A stretch of DNA of 64,000 nt from Desulfatibacillum alkenivorans DSM 16219 (GCF_900142135.1 NZ_FQZU01000014.1:62001-126000); one strand, 5' to 3'. Shown: positions 42,976-51,830, numbered from the stretch's first letter. Translations and numbers: made by a program. The notes: generated by a model not told the origin, from the letters alone.

Positions 42976-44526
42976 ATGGGAAAATGGATGGACGGGTTCA
43001 TGGACCGGCTGGCAGCGGTTCATGAGCAGAACCTGGAAGGAGGAGGTCAGGATCGCATCGACCTGCAGCACAGCCTGGGCAAACTCACGGCCCGGGAGAG
43101 GATCGATCTTCTGGTGGACAAGGGTTCGTTCATGGAAATGGGCGCCCTGGTGCGGGATTTCCGGGAGGCCTCCGGCAAGATATCCAAGCCCACCCCGGCT
43201 GACGGCGTTGTCATGGGAGGGGCGGAAATCGCGGGCCGGCAGATCATGGTTTACTCCCTGGACTTTACGGTCTTGTGCGGCGCTTTGGGGGATCAAGGGG
43301 CCTGGAAGATCGCCGAACTGGTGGACATGGCCGGCAAGGAGCAGGTTCCCATCATCGGGATGTTCGACGGTGCAGGCTCCCGCATGAGCCTGAAAAACGG
43401 CGCCATCGGCTTGTACGGCTATGCAAAGCTGATTCGCAACTACTGCCTGTACTCCGGGGTGATCCCCCGGATTTCCCTGGTTCTGGGGCCCTGCACCGGC
43501 CCCATGGCCCAAATTCCCGTCCTGTCCGATTTCACCATCATGAACGAAAACACGGGATTCATGTGGCTGGGAGGCGAACGGAAAAGCGAGGACGCGGGAA
43601 ACGCGGACTTCCACATGGAGGAAAGCGGCCAGGTGGACCTTCTGGCCGGCAGCGATGAGGAGGCCATGGAGCTCACGCGGCGCCTGCTGGAATTCATGCC
43701 GCAAAACTGCTGGGAAAAGCCTTTGGCAATCGCCTCGGACGACGACCCGGATCGCCGCGAGGAGGAACTGCTCACCATCATGCCGGACAATCCCAAGTTC
43801 ACCTATGACATGCACGAGGTCATAGAGCTGATTGTGGACAATGGGGAGTTTTTTGAGATCAAGGAGGATTTCGCGCCCAACCTGATTGCCGGATTCGCCC
43901 GGTTTGACGGCATGCCCGTGGGGATTGTCGCCAGCAACCCGGATGAACTGAGCGGCATCATGGAGCCGGACTCCTCGGACAAGTACGACCGGTTCATGAT
44001 GTTTCTGGACACGTTCAACATCCCCCTCATCAATATTTCCGACACCACGGCCTACCCGCCCGGCGATAAGTGGGAACGCCGGGGCGTGATCCGCCACGGC
44101 GCCAAAAACCTCCATGGATACGCCAACGTCACCACAGCTAAAATCACCATAGTGCTGCGCCGTTCCTACGGGGGGTCCAACATCACCATGGGCTGCTCGA
44201 AAATGGGGCCTGACTTTATTTTCGCCTGGCCCACAGCGGAGTTCGCTCCCACCGGTCCTGAATCCATTGTGCTTGCGGTGTTTCACAAGCAATTGGCCAA
44301 AGCCAAGGAGGACGGCAATTATGACGAAGTGTACGACTTTCTCCTGAGCACCCTTAGGGAGCAGTTCAGCGTCATGACCTTCGGCAAGGCTTACACCCAT
44401 TACTACACGGTCAACGAAGTCATTGACCCCAGAGACACGCGGAAGCGCATCGTCAAAGCCTTGAAAGCATCGGCCAACAAGCGGGAACTCACCCCTAAAA
44501 AAAGAAGAGCCGTCAAACCGGCCTGA
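42976..44526 (+). CDS. Acyl-CoA carboxyltransferase beta-type subunit 1
   Basis: 516 residues, two crotonase-like halves of a propionyl-CoA carboxylase beta type carboxyltransferase: GKLTARERIDLLVDKGSF at 35-52, ADGVVMGG, GCSKMGPDFIFAWPTAEF in the C half. This subunit binds the acyl-CoA and moves CO2 to or from carboxybiotin. Some loops differ from the usual PCC form (CGALGDQGAWK; GAGSRMSLKNG), suggesting its own substrate range. GAAAGGAAG precedes the ATG. It is followed by a second, clearly different carboxyltransferase and a biotin carrier, but no biotin carboxylase. Confidence 0.88.
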   Translation: MGKWMDGFMDRLAAVHEQNLEGGGQDRIDLQHSLGKLTARERIDLLVDKGSFMEMGALVRDFREASGKISKPTPADGVVMGGAEIAGRQIMVYSLDFTVLCGALGDQGAWKIAELVDMAGKEQVPIIGMFDGAGSRMSLKNGAIGLYGYAKLIRNYCLYSGVIPRISLVLGPCTGPMAQIPVLSDFTIMNENTGFMWLGGERKSEDAGNADFHMEESGQVDLLAGSDEEAMELTRRLLEFMPQNCWEKPLAIASDDDPDRREEELLTIMPDNPKFTYDMHEVIELIVDNGEFFEIKEDFAPNLIAGFARFDGMPVGIVASNPDELSGIMEPDSSDKYDRFMMFLDTFNIPLINISDTTAYPPGDKWERRGVIRHGAKNLHGYANVTTAKITIVLRRSYGGSNITMGCSKMGPDFIFAWPTAEFAPTGPESIVLAVFHKQLAKAKEDGNYDEVYDFLLSTLREQFSVMTFGKAYTHYYTVNEVIDPRDTRKRIVKALKASANKRELTPKKRRAVKPA

Positions 44527-44549
44527 TCAAGCAACGGGAGGAAAGAAGC

Positions 44550-46106
44550 ATGGGCGCAACAATGGATGCAGCCATTCAAAAATATTTGGATATTCAGGAA
44601 AAAAACAAGCTGGGCGGCGGACAGGAGCATATTGACCGCCAGCATAAACGGGGCAAGCTGACCGCGCGGGAACGCATTGACATCCTGGTTGATCCGAACT
44701 CCTTCAAGGAAGTGGGAACCTGCGTAAACACCACAGGCGTGCGCATTGACGGCAGAAAGTCGGACGCCCCCTGCGACGGGGTGCTTTTCGGTACAGCCCG
44801 TATACACGGCAGAACCGTAATGGTCCATTCCGCCGACTTCACCGTCCTGGGCGGCTCCGGGGGAACCCAGACCCTCATGAAGCTGGCGAGGGGTAACGAG
44901 CTTGCCATCCAGTGGGGACTCCCCATGATCCACTTGATGGACTCTTCCGGCGGGCGCCTGGGCTATCAGGACGTGCCTTTCGCCGGCATAGACTGGTACT
45001 TTCGGACCCAAAGCCGGTACTCCGGGGTGATTCCCCAAATTACGGTGCTTATGGGGCCGTGCATAGCCGGCGGCGCGTATCTGCCCACCCTGTGCGACCT
45101 CTTGCTCATGAGCCGGGTTTCAGGCACCCTGTGGCTGGGCGGACCTCGCCAGACTCAGGCGGCCACGTCGGAAGTCTATGACGAAAACGTGGGCGGCGCC
45201 GACTATCACATGCAATATACAGGCACCTGCGACGCCGTGGGCAACGACGACAAGGAAACCCTGCTCATGTGCAGGGACATGCTCAGATACCTGCCATCCA
45301 ATTACCGGCACAAGCCCCCCATGTGGGAAAAAACAGACGACCCACACCGGGAAACGCCCGAATTGACGAACATCGTCCCGGACGACTTTTCCCAGACCTA
45401 TGACATGCACGACGTCATCAAGGCCATCGTGGATGAGGGCGAATATTTTGAAATCAAGGACGAATACGCCAAAAACCTGACCTGCTGCTTTTGCCGGTTC
45501 GACGGCCGCTCCGTAGGCCTTGTGGCCAACAATCCCAAATATCCCGGAAGCGCCCTGGATGTGGATGCCTGCGACAAATACTACCGCTTTCTGCAGCTTC
45601 TGGACGCTTACAGCATTCCTCTGGTGAATTTGGTGGACACGCCGCCGGTCGTTCCCGGGGAGGATGAAGAAGTGCGCGGAGTGCTCAGGCACATTGGCAA
45701 GGTTCTGGACGTCTACGCCACGGCGACCATACCCAAAATCGGGGTGGTGCTCAGGCAATCCTACGCCGACGCCGGCAGCCTGTTTATGAGCGGGCTCAAG
45801 GGAATGGGCGCGGATATCACCTACGCCTGGCCCATCGCCCAGTTTGCGGTGGAGGCTTCCACCATGGACTACAAGGAGGTCCTGGGAGATTGCATCGAGG
45901 AGGACGTGCGGGAGACTTTCTGGAAATACTCCAGGGAAAAAGTCGACGCCTTTGATACGGCCATGTCCTGGTCCAACCAGATGGTGGACGAAATCATTCT
46001 GCCCAAGGACACAAGAAAAATGATCATCGAGGCCCTGACCATCACCGAGGACAAGGAAGAAACCCTGCCCGAAAGACGCAAGCGGCATGGTTCGGCGCCG
46101 TCCTGA
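44550..46106 (+). CDS. Acyl-CoA carboxyltransferase beta-type subunit 2
   Basis: 518 residues of the same family as the gene before it but only moderately similar: RGKLTARERIDILVDPNSF near 31-49, CDGVLFGTARI, HLMDSSGGRLGYQ, VLRQSYADAG and MGADITYAWPIAQF. The motif order is that of propionyl-, methylmalonyl- or glutaconyl-CoA-handling subunits. GGGAGGAAAG sits before the ATG and the gap to the previous gene is 23 nt. Two different acyl-CoA half-enzymes beside one biotin carrier suggest transfer of a carboxyl group between two CoA esters. Confidence 0.88.
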   Translation: MGATMDAAIQKYLDIQEKNKLGGGQEHIDRQHKRGKLTARERIDILVDPNSFKEVGTCVNTTGVRIDGRKSDAPCDGVLFGTARIHGRTVMVHSADFTVLGGSGGTQTLMKLARGNELAIQWGLPMIHLMDSSGGRLGYQDVPFAGIDWYFRTQSRYSGVIPQITVLMGPCIAGGAYLPTLCDLLLMSRVSGTLWLGGPRQTQAATSEVYDENVGGADYHMQYTGTCDAVGNDDKETLLMCRDMLRYLPSNYRHKPPMWEKTDDPHRETPELTNIVPDDFSQTYDMHDVIKAIVDEGEYFEIKDEYAKNLTCCFCRFDGRSVGLVANNPKYPGSALDVDACDKYYRFLQLLDAYSIPLVNLVDTPPVVPGEDEEVRGVLRHIGKVLDVYATATIPKIGVVLRQSYADAGSLFMSGLKGMGADITYAWPIAQFAVEASTMDYKEVLGDCIEEDVRETFWKYSREKVDAFDTAMSWSNQMVDEIILPKDTRKMIIEALTITEDKEETLPERRKRHGSAPS

Positions 46107-46155
46107 TTTGCGCGAAAAAAACATTCATATTCTGAAATTCCCATAGGAGGCGCGC

Positions 46156-46398
46156 ATGGCGAAGAAACAAGTCAAAGCAAAGATGTCCGGCGTATTTTAC
46201 CGCAGGCCCGCTCCCGAGGAGCCCCCTTATTGCGAAGTGGGGGACGTGGTGAAGAAAAAACAGGTGCTGGGGCTTTTGGAAACCATGAAGGTATTTCAAA
46301 AGGTCAAATCCACGGCGGACGGAACCATCGTGGAAATCCTTGCGGAAAATGAACAACCCCTCAAAGACGGAGACGTGATGTTTGTCATTGAAACCTGA
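46156..46398 (+). CDS. Biotin carboxyl carrier protein
   Basis: 80 residues, a bare biotinyl domain. The biotinylation site is LLETMKVF with Lys45; Met44-Lys45 is kept while the usual AMKM reads TMKV. DGTIVEILAENEQPLKDGDVMF is the expected second half of the flattened barrel. It carries carboxybiotin between the two carboxyltransferases. No Ala/Pro linker or extra domain is present, so it is among the shortest forms. GGAGG precedes the ATG. Confidence 0.9.
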   Translation: MAKKQVKAKMSGVFYRRPAPEEPPYCEVGDVVKKKQVLGLLETMKVFQKVKSTADGTIVEILAENEQPLKDGDVMFVIET

Positions 46399-46443
46399 TC
46401 TCCCGTTCAGGAGGAAGGCGAATAATTTGGAAAGGAGGGCGCC

Positions 46444-46938
46444 ATGGTAGGAAAAGTTGAGGTTGTTGTGAATGAGGAAAATAAAAAGGTCTGCCGCATA
46501 ACCTCTCACCGGAGGACTCTATCTGAAACGGACATTGTCAATTTCGTCAACCTGATCGGACTGCACGAGCCCCCATTTATCGATATGGAGTTTGTGCAGC
46601 AAACCCTGCCGGGCCTGCATAATAAAAGGTTCGCCCCCGCGCCCTTGCTGATTTCGCTGGGTATGGGCCTCATTGCAACCAGAATCATGGACGTGATCGA
46701 CACCCTGGCCCAGGAGGAAAATCTGGGCGCCTTCCACGGCATGGTGGGGCTGGAGGCTGTGGTGAAATATCCGGCTTTTCCCGGCGACACCCTGCAGGTG
46801 GAGGTGGAGGCCTATGTGGACCGCGTGACGTCAAAAGGCAAGTATCTGGTGAACCTGAAGCACGTTTTGAAAAACCAGGACGGCATCCCGGTCACCATTT
46901 TCACCGAAAAGGTCATGTTCGAGCCAAAGGAGAGCTGA
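46444..46938 (+). CDS. MaoC-like hotdog protein
   Basis: 164 residues. RTLSETDIVNFVNLIGLHEP corresponds to the start of a MaoC hotdog domain, RFAPAPLLISLGMGLIA to the central helix region and FPGDTLQVEVEAYVDRVTSKGK to the following strands. The usual active-site NPxHxD reads EPPFIDM: the Asp is kept but the His is not visible, so hydratase activity is doubtful. It may be a non-catalytic or thioesterase-like member, or act on an unusual substrate. AAAGGAGGG sits 5 nt before ATG. Confidence 0.75.
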   Translation: MVGKVEVVVNEENKKVCRITSHRRTLSETDIVNFVNLIGLHEPPFIDMEFVQQTLPGLHNKRFAPAPLLISLGMGLIATRIMDVIDTLAQEENLGAFHGMVGLEAVVKYPAFPGDTLQVEVEAYVDRVTSKGKYLVNLKHVLKNQDGIPVTIFTEKVMFEPKES

Positions 46939-46976
46939 AAGCGGCCAAAAAATCAATCCAATACAGGAGTGCATTC

Positions 46977-47762
46977 ATGAAGGCAATCTGCGAGGACCTG
47001 GCCGCCGAAGGCCAGGCATTGGACGATATTGTTGCAAACATCAGCGACGAACAGTGGGGCATTGTAACGCCGTTTGACGGCTGGACCGTCAAGGCGGAAA
47101 TCTCCCACATTGCTTTTTTTGACTATTTCGCCCGGTTGTCCGCTTCGGACAAAGAGAGTTTCGACATGGAAATGACCAAAATGATCGAAAATTTCGACCG
47201 GCTTTTTGAAGTCACCCTGGAGCCCGGCATGAACCGGAGCAACCAGGAACTTCTTGCGTGGTGGAGGGCGGAGCGCAAGGCCATGATCGACGCCTACCTG
47301 GCTTGCGATCCCAAGCAGCGCCTTCCCTGGCATATCCCCATGAGCGCCCGATCCTCCGCAACGGCAAGGCTTATGGAAACCTGGGCCCACGGCCAGGATA
47401 TTGTGGACGCCCTGGGCGTCAAGCGGGAAGCCACCGACCGTTTGAAGCACATCGCCCACCTGGGCGTGGCCACCTTTGGCTGGAGCTTCAAGGTTCGGGA
47501 TCTGACGCCTCCTGACGCTCCGGTGCGGGTGGAATTGACCGGCCCTTCCGGCGATTTGTGGACCTGGGGCGAGGAGACGGCCGCAGACAAAATTACGGGC
47601 GGCGCCGAGGACTTCTGCCTGGTGGTAATCCAGCGCAGGCATTTCAAGGACGTTAATCTGGAAGTGATTGGGGACGCGGCGGAAAAATGGATGTCCGTGG
47701 CCCAAATATTCGCCGGCCCTCCGGCGGAAGGCCCCAAGCCAGGGTCTTTTCCCAAGCCCTGA
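46977..47762 (+). CDS. TIGR03084-type metal-binding protein (DinB/maleylpyruvate isomerase fold)
   Basis: 261 residues. The N-terminal four-helix bundle carries the likely metal ligands: DGWTVKAEISHIAFFD (His near residue 43) and ETWAHGQDIVDAL (His/Asp near 139-142). A C-terminal SCP2-like part (VRVELTGPSGDLWTWG) follows. Family members are usually next to acyl-CoA dehydrogenase genes, as here; the reaction is not known. An ATG with a weak AGGAG-like site starts it 38 nt after the MaoC-like gene. Confidence 0.8.
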   Translation: MKAICEDLAAEGQALDDIVANISDEQWGIVTPFDGWTVKAEISHIAFFDYFARLSASDKESFDMEMTKMIENFDRLFEVTLEPGMNRSNQELLAWWRAERKAMIDAYLACDPKQRLPWHIPMSARSSATARLMETWAHGQDIVDALGVKREATDRLKHIAHLGVATFGWSFKVRDLTPPDAPVRVELTGPSGDLWTWGEETAADKITGGAEDFCLVVIQRRHFKDVNLEVIGDAAEKWMSVAQIFAGPPAEGPKPGSFPKP

Positions 47763-47843
47763 AAATCTGACTGAAGGCGGCAGCCTTTAAACCGCCAATT
47801 AACCCAACTGCTTATTCCAAAAACAAAAATAGAGGGGGAAGCC

Positions 47844-49016
47844 ATGACAACGCAAAATATCAAGACGGCAGACCAGATGTATTTCACCAAAGAGCATGAC
47901 TTGGTTCGAAAATCGGTTCGGGATTTTGTGAAAAAGGAAATCGCCCCCAACCTGGACGAATGGGAGGAAACCGGAGAAACGCCCCTGCACGAGTTGTTCA
48001 AAAAAATGGGAGACCTGGGATTCCTGGGCATCCGGTACGATCCCAAATACGGCGGCCAGGGACTGGATTATTGGTACGAACTGGTTTTTCTGGAGGAACT
48101 GGCCCATATTCAGGGCCTGGGCCTGCCCGTGGCCATTGCGGTGCAAACCCACATGGCCACGCCCGCCATTTATGAATTCGGCAGCGAATATTTAAAGGAG
48201 ACCTACCTGGTCCCGGCCATAGCGGGCGACATGGTGACCTCCATCGCCGTCACTGAGCCGGGCGCCGGGTCCGACGTGAGCGCCCTGGCCACTACCGCAA
48301 AGAAAGACGGAGACCATTACGTCATCAACGGGTCCAAAACCTATATCACCAACGGAACCCAGGCGGACTATCTCACGCTGCTCGCCCGCACCAGCGACGA
48401 CCCCGGATATCATTCCTTTAGCCTGTTCGTGGTTCCCACCAACCTGCCGGGCTTCCAGGTCAGCAAGAAGCTCGACAAACTGGGTATGCGCAGCAGCGAC
48501 ACGGCCGAGCTCTTTTTCGACGACGTGCGCATCCCCAAGGAAAACCTCATAGGCCGGGAAGGCGAGGGCTTCATCTACCAGATGCAGCAATTCCAGCACG
48601 AGCGGTTTTCCGCCATCCCCGGAGGCTACATCGTGGCAAAGGACATCATCGACCTGACGATTGACTATATCAAAGGGCGCGTTGTGTTCGGCAAGCCCCT
48701 AATAAAGCGCGAGCTTTTGCAACATCGCCTGGCCCAATGGCTGACCGAGATCGAGTGCCTGAAATCCCTGACCTATCACATCGTCCAGATGAAAATGGCG
48801 GGCCTGGAATGCACCCGGGAGATTTCCATGGGCAAGCTGAAGGCCGCCAAGGTCTTGCAGGGAGTCGCTGCTGACTGCATCCAGATGTTCGGCGGCATGG
48901 GATTTATGAACGAAGCCCTGATTACGCGCTTTTATCGGGACGCCCGCATTATTTCCGTCGGCGGCGGGGCTGACGAAGTCATGTGCCAGGTGATCGCCAG
49001 GCTCGAAGGCTTCTAA
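47844..49016 (+). CDS. Acyl-CoA dehydrogenase (paralogue of the first gene)
   Basis: 390 residues. Nearly superimposable on the 39991-41166 product from FTKEHDLVRKSVRDFVKKEI through GGQGLDYWYE to the C-terminal GGGADEVMCQVIARLEGF. Flavin and substrate motifs AVTEPGAGSDVSAL and INGSKTYITNGTQADY are intact. The two copies probably act on related acyl-CoAs or successive intermediates. GAGGGGGAAG stands 4 nt before ATG. An 82-nt gap from the previous gene contains no obvious promoter. Confidence 0.9.
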   Translation: MTTQNIKTADQMYFTKEHDLVRKSVRDFVKKEIAPNLDEWEETGETPLHELFKKMGDLGFLGIRYDPKYGGQGLDYWYELVFLEELAHIQGLGLPVAIAVQTHMATPAIYEFGSEYLKETYLVPAIAGDMVTSIAVTEPGAGSDVSALATTAKKDGDHYVINGSKTYITNGTQADYLTLLARTSDDPGYHSFSLFVVPTNLPGFQVSKKLDKLGMRSSDTAELFFDDVRIPKENLIGREGEGFIYQMQQFQHERFSAIPGGYIVAKDIIDLTIDYIKGRVVFGKPLIKRELLQHRLAQWLTEIECLKSLTYHIVQMKMAGLECTREISMGKLKAAKVLQGVAADCIQMFGGMGFMNEALITRFYRDARIISVGGGADEVMCQVIARLEGF

Positions 49017-49081
49017 AAACGCCTACGCGCCGAATTTAATCCGAGAAAGGCCTGATTTCACGGATCAAAAAAGGAGCAACT

Positions 49082-50281
49082 ATGGAGTTTCAATTCACGG
49101 AAAAGGAATTGGCTTTCAGAGCCGAGCTGGAAGAATTCATCAAAAGCGCCCTGCCCCCGGACTGGCAGGAAAGAGCCAGAAGCTGGCCCGGCGGATACGG
49201 CGCCATGGAATATGATTCCGAACAGGATCGGAAGGACGCGGAAAGTTTTAAGCAAAAAATGGTGGATGAAGGATGGTTTACGGTCTCCTGGCCCAAGGAA
49301 TACGGAGGCCGGGGCCTTTCCAACATGGAGCAGGCCATCTATTTTGAGCGCACCAGCTACTATCGCGCCCCCTCTTTGAACATTGCCACGGCCATCATGG
49401 GCCCCACTATCCTGCAAATAGGCACGGAGGAAAACAAGGAGGACTGGGTCCCTGGAATCGCCAAGGGCGAAATTGAAATGTGGCTGGGTTACAGCGAGCC
49501 CGACGCAGGGTCCGACCTGGCTTCCATCCGGACCACGGCCGTCCGTGAAGGAGACGAATACGTCCTCAACGGCCAGAAGATCTGGAGCAGCCTGGCCCAC
49601 GCCTCCAATTACGGCTGGGTCATCGCACGCACCGACCCGGACGGGCATCGCCACCGGAGCGTGAGCATTATCGTCGTGGACAACAATACCCCCGGGGTCG
49701 CCATTCGTCCTCTCATAAACATCATAGGGGTGCACTCGTTCAATGAGGTGTTCTTTGACAATGTGCGCGTGCCCGCCCGAAACCTCATAGGGCAGGAAAA
49801 CATGGGCTTTTACTACCTCATGACGGCCCTGGATTTTGAAAGGCTTATTGTAAATATCGGCGCCTTCAAGCACGGGCTGGAAATGCTTTGCGGCTACGTA
49901 AAACGGACGGAGCGGGGCGGCAAGCCTCTCGGCGCAGATCCCCACGTGAGAAGGAAGCTGGCCGAAATCGCCGCAAGGGTGGAGATTGCCTATCTTTTTT
50001 ATTGGAGAACCGCCACCCTGCTGGACCAGGGGAAAATTCCCAGCGTGGAGTCCTCGGCCCTCAAACTGGTCACCACCGAACTGAGCCGGATGCTGGCCAA
50101 CGCCAGCATGGAAATTCTCGGTCCGTACAGCATGTTGATGGACCCTGCCCAGGGCGCGCCCATGAACGGCATGGCGCCCAGGGGATACCTGGACTGCATC
50201 TCCGCCACCATCGGCGCCGGAACCTCGGAGATTCAGCGCAATATCATCGCCACGCGGGGTCTTGGCCTGCCGTCCAAGTAA
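49082..50281 (+). CDS. Acyl-CoA dehydrogenase, large-type subunit
   Basis: 399 residues. Typical segments: GYSEPDAGSDLASIRTTA, VLNGQKIWSSLAHASNY, IGQENMGFYYLM, and the C-terminal GAGTSEIQRNIIATRGLGLPSK. It is of the group that forms alpha2beta2 heteromers with an adjacent shorter dehydrogenase (compare FadE28/FadE29-type pairs), and such a shorter gene follows 59 nt later. GGAGCAACT precedes the ATG at 49082. Substrate unknown; heteromeric types often handle bulky or branched acyl-CoAs. Confidence 0.88.
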   Translation: MEFQFTEKELAFRAELEEFIKSALPPDWQERARSWPGGYGAMEYDSEQDRKDAESFKQKMVDEGWFTVSWPKEYGGRGLSNMEQAIYFERTSYYRAPSLNIATAIMGPTILQIGTEENKEDWVPGIAKGEIEMWLGYSEPDAGSDLASIRTTAVREGDEYVLNGQKIWSSLAHASNYGWVIARTDPDGHRHRSVSIIVVDNNTPGVAIRPLINIIGVHSFNEVFFDNVRVPARNLIGQENMGFYYLMTALDFERLIVNIGAFKHGLEMLCGYVKRTERGGKPLGADPHVRRKLAEIAARVEIAYLFYWRTATLLDQGKIPSVESSALKLVTTELSRMLANASMEILGPYSMLMDPAQGAPMNGMAPRGYLDCISATIGAGTSEIQRNIIATRGLGLPSK

Positions 50282-50340
50282 CGGCTTGATAAACGGGATA
50301 TTATCCTTCCCATAGGGAAAGCGATAAAAGGAGCGTATCA

Positions 50341-51462
50341 ATGGATTTGGATTTGACCAAGGAACAAGGCTTTATCAAGTCGTCGGCCCGGGAATTTTTA
50401 AAAAAGGAATGCCCGGTGTCCACGGTGCGGGAAATGCGCGACGACCCGGAAGGCTTCTCCCGGAATGTCTGGAAAAAAATGGCGGTGCTGGGCTGGCAGG
50501 GGATCATGATTCCCGAGGAATACGATGGCATGGGAGGCGATTTTCTGGACCTCGCCCTCATCCTGGAAGCCATGGGCGAAGTCTGCTGCAACGGGCCTTT
50601 TTTCTCCACCGTGGCGCTGGGCGCTGCGGCCATTATTCAATGGGGGACCGAAGAGCAAAAAAAGGAACTGCTCCCCCAAATTTCCAAAGGGAATCTCATT
50701 TTGTCCCTGGCGGTCGCCGAAACGCATCAGTGGTACGGGCTGGACGGTATCCAGACCACGCTGACGGACACCGGCCAGGATCTGGTTCTTAACGGCGCCA
50801 AACTTTTTGTGGAGAACGCCCATATTTCCGACTACATCCTCTGCGTTGCACAGGGGCCGGGCGAGGGTTTAAGCGTGGTGATGGTGGATCCCCGCAGCCC
50901 CGGCGTCCAGTGCTCCCCCCTGAACACTTTTGCTTACGAAAAACAATGCAGTGCAACCTTTCACAATGTGCATATTCCCCGCGCCAACATCCTGGGAACG
51001 CTGGGAGCAATGCGGGAAGGCCTTGAAGGCCTCCAGGAGTTTGCCGCCCTGGCGAAATGCCTTGAAACGGTGGGCGTCATCCAGGCGGCCTTCGAGCAAA
51101 GCGTGGAATACGCCAAATCCCGAAAGCAGTTCGGCCGGGCCATAGGCAGCTTCCAGGCCATCCAGCACCACTGCGCCAACATGGTCGTGGATGTGGACGG
51201 CGCCCGTTTGATTTCCTATCAGGCGGCGTGGCGCGTCGCCCAGGGGCTTCCCGCCTCCGTGGAAATCTCCATGGCAAAGGCCTGGACCGGGGAAGCGGCC
51301 AAAAGGGTGACCGCCCTGAGCCACCAGATTCATGGGGCGATTTCATTTTGCGACGAATTCGACCTGCATTTTTATTATCGAAAGGCCAAGGCCTGCGAGA
51401 CTGCCTTCGGCGACGTGCAGTATCATCTGGACAAAACGGCTGACCGGTTAGGGCTTGTGTAG
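50341..51462 (+). CDS. Acyl-CoA dehydrogenase, small-type subunit
   Basis: 373 residues. The N-terminal and middle dehydrogenase domains are recognisable (IMIPEEYDGMGGDFLDLALI, QEFAALAKCLETVGVIQAAF, SRKQFGRAIGSFQAIQHHCA). The region where the G-T/A-S-E-I-Q flavin motif should lie reads TAFGDVQYHLDKTADRLG, and the VTEP signature is AVAETH, so flavin binding by this chain alone is doubtful. It fits the non-catalytic partner in a heteromeric enzyme with the gene before it. AAAGGAG lies 8 nt before ATG. Confidence 0.85.
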   Translation: MDLDLTKEQGFIKSSAREFLKKECPVSTVREMRDDPEGFSRNVWKKMAVLGWQGIMIPEEYDGMGGDFLDLALILEAMGEVCCNGPFFSTVALGAAAIIQWGTEEQKKELLPQISKGNLILSLAVAETHQWYGLDGIQTTLTDTGQDLVLNGAKLFVENAHISDYILCVAQGPGEGLSVVMVDPRSPGVQCSPLNTFAYEKQCSATFHNVHIPRANILGTLGAMREGLEGLQEFAALAKCLETVGVIQAAFEQSVEYAKSRKQFGRAIGSFQAIQHHCANMVVDVDGARLISYQAAWRVAQGLPASVEISMAKAWTGEAAKRVTALSHQIHGAISFCDEFDLHFYYRKAKACETAFGDVQYHLDKTADRLGLV

Positions 51463-51490
51463 ATCAACATAAAGGGCGGAGCGACGGGAC

Positions 51491-51667
51491 ATGAAAATAG
51501 AAAACGACCTGACCAGAATGCTGGGCGTCCAATACCCCATTATCCAGGGAGCCATGGGGCTGAGGGGAACGGGGACCTCCAAAATCGCCGCGCCCGTTTC
51601 CGAGGCCGGCGGCCTGGGGATTCTCACCACAATCTGCTACAAGGACTCGGAGGAATTCCGGCATGGC
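51491..51667 (+). pseudogene. Nitronate monooxygenase, 3'-truncated
   Basis: The first ~57 codons are a clean start of a 2-nitropropane dioxygenase family (NMO) protein: LGVQYPIIQGAMG, then VSEAGGLGILTT. These bind FMN and need about 320-350 residues. After DSEEFR the frame enters a 31-bp dispersed repeat (51668-51698) and unrelated sequence with a stop at 51877. The gene's remainder is absent. It has its own ribosome-binding site and sat at the end of the acyl-CoA operon. Confidence 0.82.
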
Positions 51668-51698
51668 TTTAGGAGACATTATAGGATGTCCCCTGAAA
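51668..51698 (+). repeat. Copy B of the 31-bp dispersed repeat
   Basis: Contains ATTATAGGATGTCCCC and is the inverse of 37650-37680 with one mismatch (A/G). It is followed by four copies of the heptamer GAAACTG or a near match within 51693-51728. The truncation of the monooxygenase coincides with its left edge. Confidence 0.7.
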
Positions 51699-51788
51699 CT
51701 GGAAACTGTTTGAAACTGCTGAAACTGAAATTCCTTTTATTTAGCCGTTCGCCTGAGGCTTTTGGTTTAATCCATTTTCCAAAAGCAA

Positions 51789-51830
51789 AAAGGCCGGACG
51801 CCCTTTCGGTAATCCGGCCTTTTTCCTTTT
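51789..51830. terminator. Bidirectional intrinsic terminator between convergent genes
   Basis: AAAGGCCGGA (51789-51798) pairs with TCCGGCCTTT (51813-51822), followed by a T-rich tail on the + strand; the - strand also ends in a T-rich stretch (TTTTTGCTTTT). It separates the acyl-CoA operon from the binding-protein gene on the other strand. Confidence 0.85.

Noticed and set aside
42955-44400. 481-codon open frame antisense to the first carboxyltransferase
   Set aside because: Shadow of a GC-rich gene in the opposite strand; composition is His/Gly/Val-rich without domain pattern. The same holds for the antisense frames at 45120-46124 and 49058-50341.
51699-51728. GAAACTG heptamer repeats as a CRISPR-like array
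   Set aside because: Units are directly adjacent or 2-3 bases apart without spacers; only four copies. No CRISPR array or cas gene was seen anywhere in the window.
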